A DNA stretch of 64,000 nt, taken from positions 30,593,985 to 30,657,984 of the forward strand of contig OX155963.1 of the NCBI GenBank assembly GCA_944548615.1, written 5' to 3'. Position numbers and translations under genes: made by a program. Positions 44,000 to 58,700 of the stretch are shown here, one piece after another (the stretch's first letter is position 1; each line of letters begins with the position of its first letter). Source of the stretch: Micropterix aruncella (Eukaryota; Arthropoda; Insecta; Lepidoptera; Micropterigidae). The notes under the pieces are model-generated. The model searched no databases. It saw only the letters and a program-made list of their open reading frames with translations, and was not told where the DNA came from.

Positions 44000-46500
44000 A
44001 AATTCTTAATACATTTTGAAATATTCGAAAAACAGCTTGAGAACCAAATTCCTAGACTGCGCCCGTTTGTCAGTCAAATAGTAAACCGCTCCCGCGCGCA
44101 GCGCGCGTTCACACTTTCCTTTTCGCGCGTCGGACGCGGTGGTTTCTGGGTAGCCAAACAGTTTGCCTGCTAACGTGAAATTATACAAGCCGCGACAGGA
44201 CGGAAAAGGCGATTACGGCGAGATGTCGACATAAAAACACACATTTGTTCTTGTCCTGTCGAATGTACAATTCGACCACTTACATTAATTTTAAGGCTAT
44301 ATCGGCCATCATATCAACGCTATATTTTGGCCAAGAAATACATGGTGAGTTTTTACGTCCTTGGAATCCGTGATTAAATCTTCAAAAATCGGTTGAGAAA
44401 ATTTAAAGGATTACGAGAAATAAAAGCCTGAAAATTTCGATTTTGATCATCGAAAGTTTGAGAAACTGTATATGTGTCAAATCTGTTTAGTGACAACGTG
44501 GTGACAACCACTGATCATATAAACAGTGACAACGCATGCGCGGGAAACGGCAATAGCTGACGATTCGTGCCGGTACTCGGATGTGCTGTCACAAGTCTTT
44601 AGGATGATGCTCGTTTGAGTTTACTCGTATAATTAACATCACGTACATCTACACAACTACTTTACAAAAAATAACGTCATGAAACGCAAATGGTCCTGGT
44701 CACGAATAAGCAGTGCAGATCAACGCCGCTGCGCGTAAACAACGTTCAATTCGGAGTCACGCCAGCGCCATGCCTAGCGAAATGGAGCCTGGCTTAAATC
44801 TAGTGCCTAACTAACGAAATTTCTCGCGTAGGCTATTACAAAGCTCACCAAAGGACATACCTATTGACATTCTGTAAACATCGAAGAATGCGTCTGGGTG
44901 TGCTCGTAATTTTTGCTCTCTTGTGATATCATGACTCTCCTTTATTCTCTAAGTATTCAATGAATGTACTTAATAACGACAATTTCTATAGCAAATATTC
45001 AATCACAATTAATTCGTCGTCACCCTTTTGCCCTCTACGTACTGGCAGTAAAAATCGAAATGAAAAAGAAATGAAAGTCTGCGGTAGCTTCACGGAATTC
45101 CAAGTCGGTATTTCGAATTCGGAAATCGACTACGAAAACCGTACGTGTGCGGCCGGCCTAATAGGCACCTACTGTCATGTAATATAACGACATAATATTA
45201 TTATCGTTTGGTAATATAACATTGCATTTTTTATTCAAGTTCACGGTACTCGGCAGTAAAAGTGCTCCTAAACGAACCACACTTTCGCTGAAATATGTGG
45301 CTGCAATCGAGTTGCCGGCAACATTGTTGAGTGTTTGTTTATTATTTAACTCGTGATTTTCTACCGTTTTCGTATTTAAAAATATTACAGTAAACAGGCT
45401 AGTCCGGTTGTTCCTTCCACAACATTACCCGGGCAAAAATCTTGCGCGATAGTAATTTGAGTTGCCAGCATCATAAACGACATATTCCACAAAATCTCGT
45501 TCTCCCGAGAGAATTCTAGCGTTATGTTATTTTTGACGCTGGCGATAATGCGTTAAATGCCAATATAATGTCATTTCTCTTTGATCATTTCCACACACCT
45601 TAGCATAGGGAACTAGATCATTTCTGGTCATTTCATTTCGTTTCATGGCGCGTCGCCGTATGTATGTTTCGCCCATTTCGGGTGTGGGGAAATCATTTCA
45701 TCGCTCTAATTATTCGATTCTTTATGAAAATTTGCGAAAAATATGTCAGCGCCCAAAACTCGGAAGTTTGTGCGATAAATTACTACGTATTATCGGAAGT
45801 TGTACAAAGCGTACAATTAAATACCCACGAACAATAGTTGACAGCTCGGAGCTGTCAATACACGTCAAAATTAAAAGAGTGCGCTGAGTGAGCAGGCGCA
45901 GCTCGCAGGCTGACAACCACAGCTCATAATTTTGGGAACCCATATTTTTGTGCTACGGTGGCGGCGTATCTGCCATAAGTCTTCATATAACTTTAAGAGT
46001 TTTAATTACATGTTTCCTAATAGTATACGTAGGTGTAACAAAATAGAGAACGGGAGTGCGAAGGCGGCACAGACTTATTAGGAAGGCGGGCTGTGAGTGA
46101 ATGCGTTCACCGAATAGAAAGAGATATGGGCATATGAGACTCCCTCTATCCTTGTCTAGTTGCGCATGCGCGTTTATGCATAGCATACCCGTTGCCATAG
46201 TGATATAAACGCGTTGCCATAGTGATATATGTACGTTACCCGTGAAAGCTGGTCACGGGGTCTAGTAGTTATATGACACTGCTTGGACACTAACGTTCGC
46301 AAGCGTGTGTAGGGGCCATTAGATCTACTGTCTATGCGTCGTGTCCATCGTCGCGGTCAAGATTAAAACAAATAAGTAATACTAAATGAATATCCCTAAA
46401 ATAATAAATGTTCGATATTATGAGATAAAACAAAACGCAATATTGCACTTTTTAAATTTTTAAAACAAAACTACAGAACCTAAATTTAAATTTAACAAAG
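44000..46500. other. Intergenic stretch, mostly unassigned
   Basis: No convincing coding exon. One short copy of the repeat with gtgctcctaaacgaaccaca and gaaatatgtggctgcaatcg lies at 45260-45315. It matches the left end of the element at 47370-48200. Confidence 0.45.
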
Positions 46501-46674
46501 TATGGTTGTTTATGGTATGACGTCACTTCCGCCTCTTCGGAAAAACGGCGGGTGCTGAATTGACGCTTTTTTTTCAAGGAAGAGCTTTGATTTTATAAAA
46601 TAATCATTGCTATCATACGAAGCTACGTTACATTTCTAAAGTTTCATAACGCCGTTTAAGTGCCTTTTCGCGCC

Positions 46675-46701
46675 ATGGCCGCCATGCAGCGTAGACAAGC
46701 A
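46675..46701 (+). CDS. HORMAD1: HORMAD exon 1: start
   Basis: ATG in a strong context (cgccATGgcc) gives MAAMQRRQA, and a donor GCA/gtgagt follows at 46702 in phase 0. The next exon continues TEAMAKN. Another ATG at 46684 in the same frame is also possible. The sequence just upstream is the likely promoter; no TATA box is evident. Confidence 0.6.
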
Positions 46702-49700
46702 GTGAGTAATTTTGTTTTCTTGATTTTCAACTTAGGACGCCATGTTTTTTTCTTACGGAAAACTGTTTCAGACCGAGGCAATGGCAAAAAACGCTACGCG
46801 TAATTATACGTCGTCGGCCCTGTATATGAAGCGGGCGACAGCAGTTTGTCTGAGTACACTCACCTACATTCGAGGGATTTTCCCGGAGGAAGCCTTTACG
46901 AATGAAAACATTCAAGGGACGCGCATTAAACTTCTAAAAGATAATCCAAAATCGGCGGCCGCCAAGTTCTTCGCGGATCTCATCAAAGGGATTTTCGAAG
47001 CTTTCGACAAGAAATATGTAAGTGCATTATTTAGTCTGGAAAAATGCTCGAAAAATAACGACTTTGTTGCCGAAAATTTTCACTTTCAAAATGGCCGCCA
47101 TTTCGAATTTCGAACCCAACCGCGGATCCGACAGTCAGTTTTTTTTTCGATAAACCTCTTTCACGGACTATATTGCTCTGTGGTGATTCTGGTCTGTTAT
47201 TTTGATTATTATGTTTCAGTTGAGAAGGCTCGTGTTCAGCATTTATGGAGATCGAAATGACCCGACATCCTTAATCGAATTTTATTTGTTGGATTACAAA
47301 TACAATGAAAACGATACTGGTATCGTTTTACAAGCGGGCAACACTGAAAAGTAGTTTTTATTCTTTATTAGTGCTTCTAAACGGGCCACAATTTTGCTGC
47401 AATATGTGGCTGCAATACATTGCTAGCAATACCTGCAATATTATGCAATATACGGCAATAGTTTTAGTATATCCCGGCCATATAGCCACATATTGTTCGT
47501 ATAGCCGAAGTTACTGGACGATCGTTGCTGGCCAGTTACTGGACGATCGTTTCGCAATCGAAAATACTGCATTATTGCCTGGCCAGCGTTAATGCTGTTT
47601 CGTTTTGCGCTAAAGTGCGTCCCTTTCTGATGCGAGGCACGACGCACGACATCTTCATTTTGTATTTATATCATCTAATGAGATATTTTTTTTGATTTAT
47701 AAAATATTATTATCTATTCTGATAAGTTACGTACAATTGCGTGAAATAATGTAGGTATATTATTTATTAGTATATTTAAATGTTTATATACATCATTAAT
47801 AGATGTATTCTGAATTTATTATTAATTGTAAATTCATGGAGAAAATCTTTCAATCGGTATTCATATCATTGAAAACATTCAGGATCTAAAGTATCAAGCT
47901 TATTGAAGTCAGGTCGAATCCACATTCTCGTCTTTTTTGTCGTTTTAAATTTCCATTTATAACAATATAAGCCGCTGCGACACGTATGATTTCGTCGGCT
48001 AGTGTTGCCCGATTGTGTAGCCCGTTTACGAGTCAAAATAATGGGCCATACTTTTGCAGAAATATTGCCGAGAATAGCCGGGCTATATATTTTCTAGCCA
48101 TATGCCGCGATAAAATGTTGCAGTGATAGCCGGTCTATAGTTGCTGATATTGCGGCTACAAATTGCCGTAAAATAATAGCCCGTTTAGAAGCACCATGAT
48201 ATGCATATACCCTATACTCAATTTAATAGTAAGACTGGATAGGATTCTTTTATGAAAAAAATCTCATATTGTGCCCGATTGCGTTTCTTCATGAATTAAA
48301 ATTGGATAATTCCAATTCTACTTGAACGAATGTTCATGCAAGCGATACAGACCAATACGCTAGAGCGGAATATAAAACGAATCACTGTCAATTTTTCGGC
48401 ATAAAACTACCAATCGAACATAAAGCGGCATAATGTAAGATTGGAAAAAATGTTTTCAATCTAATTAAGCAGTAAAATATACGATCGTTCATTTCACATT
48501 CATCTCTAATGCACTGCTCTGTCTCGTTGGCATGAACTATTTTCCGATACGAGTTCACGAAGAAACGCAATCGAGCCCATTATGCCCCGAATCTTGATGT
48601 TGTCATACTGTGACCCAAGTGTCGAAGTATTTTTTCAGGCGGTATCTTTTATCCAGACTGGCCTATCCAGTCCCTATTTACGTTGTTGCAGCTTTCTTTT
48701 TTTGTTAATTTTATCTTTTATATATAGGATTATGAGTTCGCAAAAATTCACAGACAAAGTATTACAAGCAACTAAAACCTTACTGCGTACGTGCATTCAT
48801 ATGGCTAATGAATCTGATATCCTTCCACCAAAGTACGATCTAAGCATTCAGCTTTACTATTACGACGACGGTAAGTGATTTTCTATCTAATTAACCGGTC
48901 GGAAGCCAGCCTTCGCGCGCAAAACACTGGGCTGCAACTTTTTGGTCAATTTTGTAAATAAATACTATCAATATCGTTTTTTTATGAATTATCTCAGGTT
49001 ACCTAATAACTAATCTGTTATTCATGTATATTATATATTTATATAATATATGCCTCCTTAATTTTTTTCCTTAATCGGTCGGAAGCCAACCGTTGCGGGC
49101 AAAAACTGAGCCGCATTTTTCGGTCGATTTTGTAAATAAATACTAACAATATCGTTTTTTCATGAACTCTCTCTTGTTACCTAATTATTAATCTTTAGTC
49201 ATGGATATTATATATTTGTTTATTATATATGGGGGCCGGCTGAAAGGGCTAAGCGAACCTGACAAATGACAACAAATGCCTATAGACATTGTTGGCGTCC
49301 GTTAAACCTACTTCCATTTTGTTTACGACCAACATGAGCATATGAATTATAGGCAGAGGGAGAGTTAGGACCCTGGAAATGTCCAGTTTCTTTCAGCAAA
49401 CCGTTATCTCATAATTATAATAGCTTTAGTTTGATATTTTCTCCTATATACCACATATCTGGCGTTTCCTGTGCATTACTATAACAAGAAACCAGAAGTA
49501 ACCATTACTCTCACCTCAGGAACCGGCCTCAGCCTGAGGAATCCCAAAAATATATGGAAATATTATCAGTGTTAAAATAAATAAATTACAACAATGCAAC
49601 ATAATTGCAATAGAAGACATGCTAATCTATACTATCTATACTTATACTATATACCTACTAATATTATAAAGAGGTAATGTTTGTAAGTTTGTATGTAGGG

Positions 49701-52700
49701 GGTAATCTCCAAAACTACTTATCCAATCGGAATAGAAAGCTACATTATCGAGTAATGCTATACGCTATATTGTATAGTGATAAATAATAGTTTTCTATAC
49801 AAAATCACAATATTTTAAATCAAGATGGAGAAAATGAGCTGGCCATGTGCTTTATTGGCGCGCGCTGACGAAACGGTTTGGTATATTTGAAAACAATGTA
49901 AAACAAAACCGTCGGCCTCAAAGAGATCTATAAAAAAGTCCGTGTAATAATAGTATTATGATGGGCCAGACTCTGTCTCTGTGAACTGCATGGCAGCTAG
50001 CTCTGTTTGTCTTTTTTTTTTAAAAGAACTGATTATTTTTTACAGTAACTCTTTAAAATCCTGTAATATAAACTCCTTGCTTTTAAATGACTGAGTTCCA
50101 ATATTTGGTATGCTTAACTGTTCCATCCAAGATACCTTCTATGCTGATCATCTGAGCCTACCTAAGTGCGGACGTCTCGTGCGATCCAGTTAGGTTAGGT
50201 TTAATTTATTTGTAACTAATATTATGATTTTTTGTAAAATAAAGAATTTGAATTTGAATTTGAATGTTCACCTGTCGGAGGACTCAGGTACGAGAGATTG
50301 GGTTGTATGCATTTTTCTATTATCAGTTTTGGCTTGAAGTCCTTGGTCAACAATAGCAAAGATCATCCTTTGTTTGATATTCGATTGAGCTCATCTAAAT
50401 TAATGAAGCTTTCTGCCTCCGTTACCCAAGCAGCCATAAGCCATTTGTCTGGCCTGCGTCGTGGACAGGCGGGATGGGATCCAATATGGAGCACCTCAGG
50501 CGCTGCTGGGCGGCTTACGCATCTGACTTTGCATTTTGGCGAATACCTGGGGGAGGGGGAAGGGGGTCTTGAAACATACATTTTCTAAGCAGTAGGGGTG
50601 GTTGTTGACCTGATGTCAGCTACCTTTAAAATAACCCGTTGGCCATCTGATCCCGTGTGATATTGACTGGCGAATTTGGACTGAATTATCGCTAACATCA
50701 GGTGGAGGCCGCGCAAGCGTCTTCGAATCTGTGACGAGACTGGAGGAGGGAGAAAACCATCCATTCACCAAATTAGCTCGTAAAATTAGCAACTTAAAAT
50801 GGCAATGGGCAGGCCATATCACTCGCACAAACAACCGTCAAGAAAAAAAGGTTTTCGAATGGCGGCCACGAAACGGTTCAAGCAGTGTGGGACGCCTCCC
50901 CCCCCCCCCCCCCACAAGATGGGACCGTTCGTCATGGCATTCTATGGCCTATGACGGGGAGGCCTATGTCCCAACAGTGGACGTTTATCGGCTGCTGCTG
51001 ATGATAATGATAAAGGAATTGTAAGGCCAGCGATGTAGAATTCTGGTTCCTAACGATTTCATTTTGGTTTTTTTTATTAGTGACCCCACCCGACTATGAG
51101 CCCAAAGGTTTTGTGCCTTTACTGAACGATACCTTGGTAGGAAAATTTTCCGAAAACGCACACTCTCCGTTGGGACGCATTTCAACCAATTTCCATGAGC
51201 TCAAGGTACAAGCGTATCAAAGTCTGAATAACCACATCGAAATGGAAGTTGAAGATAACTCCATAAGTGAACAGGTTGGTGAAAATGAGTTGCCGATAAC
51301 CGACGAGGAATCAAATCAATATGAAAGCACCAAAGTTCAAGCTTCAGGTATACATTTTGTCATTTGTTAGTTTATAGTTGCAGCGTAAGTAGGATAGTCT
51401 GCTCAAAATAACATTGCATTTTTCTATCTCCAGCGAGCCATTCTGAACTGGTGATTACTATGCCTATGCGATGCCCCTGTAACCAAGTCTCTGCATTCGA
51501 ACATAACATCATAATGTGCCGGTAAGGATACTTCGACAATACTTTTCAGTAATTTAAGGTCCGACCGACCAATCTATCTCAGTCATGAAGTCGGTTAAGT
51601 CCACCTCAGTTGAGATTATTGATTTTTAAAAACTCACAAATCAAATTTTATCAAGATCTACAAGGCATATGTGAGACCTATTCTTGAGTATGGCTATCAG
51701 ATCTGGAACCCTTACTTTTGCAAAGATATAGATATTCAGGAAAAGGTACAGCGAAGGGCAGCCAAAATGCCAGTGGGCCTGAAGAATAGGAAATATGAAG
51801 ATCGCTTGAAATTACTTGGAATTACTACACTCAAACAAAGAAGACAAAGAGGGGACCTGATTGAGACATATAAAATTCTAACACACTATTACGATGTACC
51901 TGCACTGAAGAATATTTACAAATTCAACGTCAACACAAATCTTCGAGGTCACAACAAAAAACTCCACCGTACAAAATTTAAAGAACGTTCTGCCAAATAG
52001 AGTGGTGGACATGTGGAATAAACTACCATTTGAAGTGATTAGTGCAATCTCTGTCAATCAATTTAAAAACAGACTCGATTTGTACCTAAAAACTTGTTAA
52101 TATTGGGCCCGATTGCATTTCTTCGTGAACTAAAACTAAAATTAGTCCAAGCGAACAAGACAGAGCAATACGTTAAAGCGGAATATGAAACGAACGATCG
52201 TCGATAAATACTACCTGCCGAACTTATACGTGTAAGATTCGACCTTGGCGCGCAGTTTTAATGCGAAAAATTGACAACCGGTCATCTCACACTCCGCTCT
52301 AGCGAATTGCCCTGTCTCGTTCACAAGGACTAATTTCCGATTTTAGTTCACGAAGAAACGCAATCGAGCCCATTGTTTATATAATATTGTTAATATCGTT
52401 TAGCTTTACAAGATCTGATCTGGACTTATCAGCAAAGCTGCCTGTCCAGAATAAATGATAATAATAATAATAAATATACTGAGCGGTATTTTTTGACACT
52501 CTATTGCCTATTTGTTAATAACTTTCGCTTATGTGGCATTAATATAGAATACATTCAACCAGTGTAGACAATGCAAACGCCACACTACTCACACCTTTAA
52601 TTATCAGATCCCAGAAAATTTTACAACCTAATCTTGCCACATCTTTACACGTCGAGCTTTCTCTTATGCGAAAAAATCTACTACCACGTCAACTAATAAT

Positions 52701-55700
52701 TATAGTGACACATTTAAAAGAGTAGTTGTTGATAAAGGAAACAAAGCGAATTACTCGCATACCTAATCAGCAACACAAATACCGACCGCCGCTTGAATCT
52801 CGAGCGTTTGGGTTTATTCGGCTCCGCTCCCCTTCTGTCTGTGGGGAGGAATTTTTCCATGCACTACGGGAATTCTCCTGGCAGAGAAATCACACACATA
52901 TATGCGTTCGAAAATCAACTGAGGATGCGTTCGAAAATCAAACGAGCAATCGATAGTACGGTGCTCCGTCGATGCTAGGCGAGTTAGTGAAACAAGTCTT
53001 TTATAACACATGATTTTAGCGCCCCTTAAAATTGCCGCCCGGGGCACCTATATGTTAAAAAAGTGTATATGGAAAGGGGCCCCTCAATTAAAACGTTTTA
53101 GTGATGCCGTTGATCTTACATACTTAAGATATATTTCAATCCTTTGTAACTATTTGGTGTCGCATCAATGTTTTTAAATCACTTGTATCACAATAATCTT
53201 GCTAGAGCCATTGCAAGTTGTGCAGAAAATGGTACTAAACGTTATTCTGCACAGACGATATAAACTTTATATGGAAGATAATGGTACTAAACGTTATTCT
53301 GCACAGACGACATAAACTTTATATGGAAGATAATAAATATCCTCGATGTCAACTTTTTCTATAAAGTTCCCTCTTAAAGCTATATTTGGATGATAATTCA
53401 AATTTCGGAATACTTCAGAATCAAAGACTAATGAGACAGGATGAATACATCATTTGGACAAAGACATTACTCTTTCATTTAAGCTGAGATTTTACAACTT
53501 TGTAAATTTGAAAGTTAAAATTAATTTAACATTACCGGAAAATGGCAATCGAATCATGACAGACTAACCATACATCAAATGTTAGAAATTATAATTTAAT
53601 AAAACTTAGGTGCACACATAATGATTATATTTAAATATGTATGTTGATTATTGAGATATTTTTAAATATGTATGTTTGATTATATTTTAAACACTTATTT
53701 ATTTATTTATTTATTTAACAAATCACCATTACAGTACGCACCAATTCGTAGCGATGTAATATAAACAAAAATATTTAAAAAAAACAATTATTTTAAGTAC
53801 ATATATGTTTTAAATAGGCATTAAATATGCAAGTAGAAGCATTAAAAATAGTAAAAGTAAAAGAATACATAAAAAAATTAAAACAATCGATCTTATTCTA
53901 ACATCAACAGGTAGCGCAATGCCCATACCTTAAACAGGATGTGGGCTCGCTGTAAAAATGTCTGACGCTGCCGTACATATTACATTTACGTGTCGCAAGG
54001 CACACGTAAAAATACTCCATCGACTTAAGTTGGTTCGCAAGGACGGCTCCGCAAATAGAGTATGTGACCGAGCTCGATTATAATTATCCGGAACAAAGAG
54101 ACAAACCTTCGCTAGCATGCTAGGATTATCAACTTTGCCCCGGACCAGCTTAAAAACGTAGGCCATGGTGAGCATTTCCCTATGCTAGCCCACCATGCCT
54201 ACTGAAAAGATAGTAGGGTGTAAATAGGGATAACATCCATATTGCTTAAAATATACAAAGCCTAAAAAACATTTTTGATTTTTTCCAACATGTTATAAAG
54301 ATCCTCATGTGGATTCCATATAACTGTATTCTATTCCAATCTACTTCTCAATTGAATTATACGATATACAACATTAAACTTTTTTAAGAAAAATTCTAAA
54401 ATTTTGTTGTTATATTGTTTTTTTAATGTATTCTATTTCTTTTGACTACTTGTTATTTCTTATCATATATGTCATATTAATCACTTTTGATATTCTCTCA
54501 TGATTTTTTTTCTTAATCTCATTTGTTTTATTTCTTATAACTCCTATAGTCTATTCTATTTGACTCACTCTTTTAACAAAATTTCATGTTCAATTTTATA
54601 ATGGAATTGCGATTTCTTTTATCGAGGACCACATTTTAAGGTAATTTAGTTTTACAAGTACCTATTATATTTATATATACTAAAACGTTTAAATAATCGT
54701 TTGCAATCAGTATCGAATAAGCATGAGGTTAAGGTTTTGCAATTTGGCCCCTCCAAGCAATATCTATAAAATCAATGGCAATATCAATGTTTAATAGCAG
54801 TGGTTTTCAACCGGTTGGTCGCGAATCCCTGGGGGATCGCGAAGAGACCCCCGGGGAGTCGCTGGCTATTTAAAAAAAATATTTCAAATATTACATAAAT
54901 ATTTATGTGTTTTGATATTGCTTTTACAAAACTATGTTGATCTAAGATGGAAACAGTTAGATACAACTTTGAAAATGGAGAGCCGTTTAAATTAATGTGG
55001 TTTTTGCCATTATTTTTACAAAAACTTTATTTATTCGATGCCTACAGTTATAGCTGTGGAAGAGACAAAGGGGGGAGGGGGGTCCAGAGAACTAACTTGC
55101 AGTCCAAGGGGGGTCCCGTAAAGTTTTTTTTTTACCAAAAACGGGGTTGCGATCTAAAAAATGTTGAAAGACACTGTTTTATTTTTATTTATTTTTTATT
55201 TATTTATTTTATTTATTTTTGTTTATTCAATTATTACTAATCAACATAACAGTAAAACCAATGCATTGAAAAGTAAAATTAATAAAGATATTACCATAAC
55301 TATACAAATAGAATGATACGTATAATACTAGCTATCATGTAAAAATAAATAATTAATAGCTTGCAATTTAAACAAGTGAGGGTTGGCGGTAAAAATATCG
55401 AAATCTGGTGCCATCGAGTGAATTTCATTTAAGCGCCGCAAAGCACGCGCCAACAAGTTCCACCTCGTAAGGTTAGTGCGCGAGAACGGCTCCGCGAAAA
55501 GATGGTGCGATCGAGTACGGAGATAATTATTTGGTATGAATAGATCCACCTTTGCTAGTAAGCTAGGGTTATCAGTTTTACCACGAATTAGATTGAAAAC
55601 ATAGGACATGGTCAGCATTTCTCTTCTGAGACAGAGAGAATTATAGCATTTTTTATAATAAGGATATTGAAGCATTTTTATGCGATTATAAAAACGGTAT

Positions 55701-58700
55701 TTATCGTAAGAATTTTAAATATAAACTATATAACCGTTAGCTTAAAGGACTGCGTCATACTGAGGACACTCAATATTTCGTATCATATCAATCTAATACA
55801 TATAACTGCATTTTTGAGAGCATTTTTTATCGTAAGCGTTTGAATTAAAATTGTACGTCCTACGCTCAATTCTTTTTTTTATATTATTATATTTATTTAG
55901 AAATGAATTCCTAAATAAATATAATAATATTGAGAACATGTAGCATTTTAGAGGTCTGATCTTCATGTGTAGGTTAATGTTGGGTCCTTACCAATGTAAT
56001 TGTTGTTTTTTTCACACTGGCCACTTTGAACTTGGATAACTTGGGTTTGAGTTGGAATTTCAAATTATAAAAAAAATACATGTTATTCTTTTTAAGAATC
56101 AGCTGTTTATTTGTCTTTCCGTCGTTTGTTTTTGCTGAAATGTTTTCGTTTGTTTAACCATGGCATATTTGAAAATTTGAATTATTTTCAAATACGAGAT
56201 CCTGTGCCGGTGTTTTCATTACAGCCTCTTGCAGTCTGCCTCTATAGTTACCGTAAATGTGTAGGTACTGTTAAAAAGTGCAAACAGCGACGGAGAAGCT
56301 CGCGATAAAATAACCGAGCCTGTTTAATCGCTAATCTCCACTGCTTCTGCATGACAACTTATAACCACAGCTTTCCCAGCAAACAGTCGCAAAGTTGCAG
56401 GAGTTGCGGCTGGAGACTCTTGGTAACCCACCACCGTACTTTCCAGACCTTGCTCCAATAGCGTTTTTTTCCAGAATTTAGATAACTTTTTACAAGGTAA
56501 AAAAACGACTTTGAAGAGTCGGTGAAAAACGCCTTTAAAGCATTCATTGAATCATGTGCACGAGAGTTTTACAGCAGAAGAATTAAGCAACTCCCATTAA
56601 AATGAGAAATATTTCCAAAATGGTCAATATTTCCATTAATTAAATATATATTTTTCATACAAAGTTTTTGGCCTTAAATTTATTTTATAGAACAGCAACT
56701 TCATAGGTAAGGACCCAATATTTCTTCCGCAAAATACCTTTTTCATCTCAACGAATGCATTGTGGTTTTTTTTATCTCCTTACTCGTTATTCCAGTTGTT
56801 ATTCAAATTACAGCCAAGGTAAATAATCATCATCCTAATAATTTATATTATTTATTTACTCCTGCGAAGCCCTTCAATAATATCATGTTTATTTTATTTT
56901 ATTTATTTCATTTTACATGTCTTGAATGTACACTTGGAAAAAACAATTAATTTTTATTAATTAAAGCAACAAATTGATTTGATGATGACTTATTTACGAT
57001 TGGCAAGTGATGTGGCAGACGTTCCTGAATTTAAAAGGACAGTGGAAAAAGGACTCTGCCTAGCGATCGTTACATTAAAAAAGCTATTTCTGTCTCTTGC
57101 ATTGTTATACAAGCGACCAATTAAGAAATTTTGAAATCTTTTCAGGTACTGTGAAAAATGGCAACATTCAGTCTGCTTTGGTATCTTGCCGAATCAAAAA
57201 AAACGAATTGAGGAACATTGCTGTGAGGAGTGCGCTCAAACTAATGCTGAGTTAAAATGCTCTTGCGAGAAGATCATGCATATCGAAAATCCAAACAAGA
57301 AAATGGTAAATTACTTTTGAATTTTTCGACATTCTTTCGCCAACCGCCAACTTACGAGAAATTTCATTACTTGATCTTTATCCAGTTGTAGCGCCAAGAA
57401 AGGCAATACGACTAATCCGGTATAAATAAAAAGGCTACGCAAGGAAGGCGAAGGGATAGAGGACTTAATGGCAAGAAGAAAAAAATTGGGTGTGTCACCT
57501 AAGACTTTCCCGCCAAGTAGACAAGCCCTTAACCACTGACGGCAAATAGTGTTATCCCTTAACCACTGACGGTTTATTTTGAATTCATACTTCTGACTTA
57601 CGGATGACATACATCTGTATTTTTAAATAGCGCTGCGGGGCATTCAGCAAGAGTGTAATTTTTGTTGTTAAATGTTTTCGTTAAACTTTAATATTTTAAA
57701 TATAAGGCAGAGATAAATATAATAATAATCTTCCCTTGCCCTTCTGCAGACCATTTCATACAATGTTTTTGCTATAGAAATACATTCTGCAACGGGGTGT
57801 ATCACTGTGGACAACTGCGTCTCTCTGGAAGGCGAGTTTCTGTTTCTTCAATATCAGTTTGGCTAGCAAAATGTGATAATGGAATGTTGATAGAGGAGTT
57901 ATCAGAGGAACAGTTTTGTGAGCTTCTGTTGCTGGTTGTATGGCAGAAGTAACTTCTTCATCGTCTTTTATCTCTTCTAAAGAAATGCATCGGTCCGAGT
58001 GAATACAATCTTATTCATCCGCCGTTGATTTGTCTGACCCGCACAGAAACGATTCTATTATTGCCTCTGCATTAGCGCTGGTAATTTGAATTTGTTTTAT
58101 TTTCCGAGACGTATAGGCCCGGCTTTTGATTCATTTCACCAACAAACAAAACCAAAAATCTTGAAAAGTTACACTAGCACTATAACAGTAGAATTATAAT
58201 TATAGTAGAATAATAGTTATAATCTAGAATAATAGCCAGCAGAAAAATAATTAACGATTTGGAATCATATGTAAGGTTAATTATGTTTTGGGAAATAAAT
58301 AAATAAATACAAACCATATGTCAGGTCGTCGAACTCACCGGTTTAGTCGTAGGCGTCCGCTCTCCCCGCATCACTGGCATTATACGTTACCAGTTTCTGG
58401 CCGCTAGGAAATTACCAAAATGGACAAGGACCAGTTCCTGCGCAAACAACATTTGGGCAAAAAACGATTTCGGGGATGTACCAACCACATTCATACGTCA
58501 GTGGTTTACTTTATTTATTTGTTTATTCGCTTATTACTAATCGACATTACACTAAAACCAAGGCATTGAAAAGTAAAATTAATGAAGATCACTTTAATTA
58601 TACAAATAGCTATAGCTATCATATAAGAATAAATAATTAATAGCCTGCAATTTAAACGAGTGAGGGTTGGCAGTATAAATATCAAAATCTGGTCAAGTCG

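Noticed and set aside
45645..45887. An 80-codon basic frame upstream of the HORMAD gene
   Set aside because: No splice sites, poly(A) signal or known motif; base composition is like its flanks.
50363..50588. Overlapping frames on both strands near the RTE-like tail
   Set aside because: They belong to a repeat-derived block and show no conserved protein pattern.
56359..56580. Minus-strand frame with KKRYWSKVWKVRWW-like residues, considered as mariner or a gene exon
   Set aside because: It does not fit any transposase motif order I know, and there are stops nearby; left unassigned.
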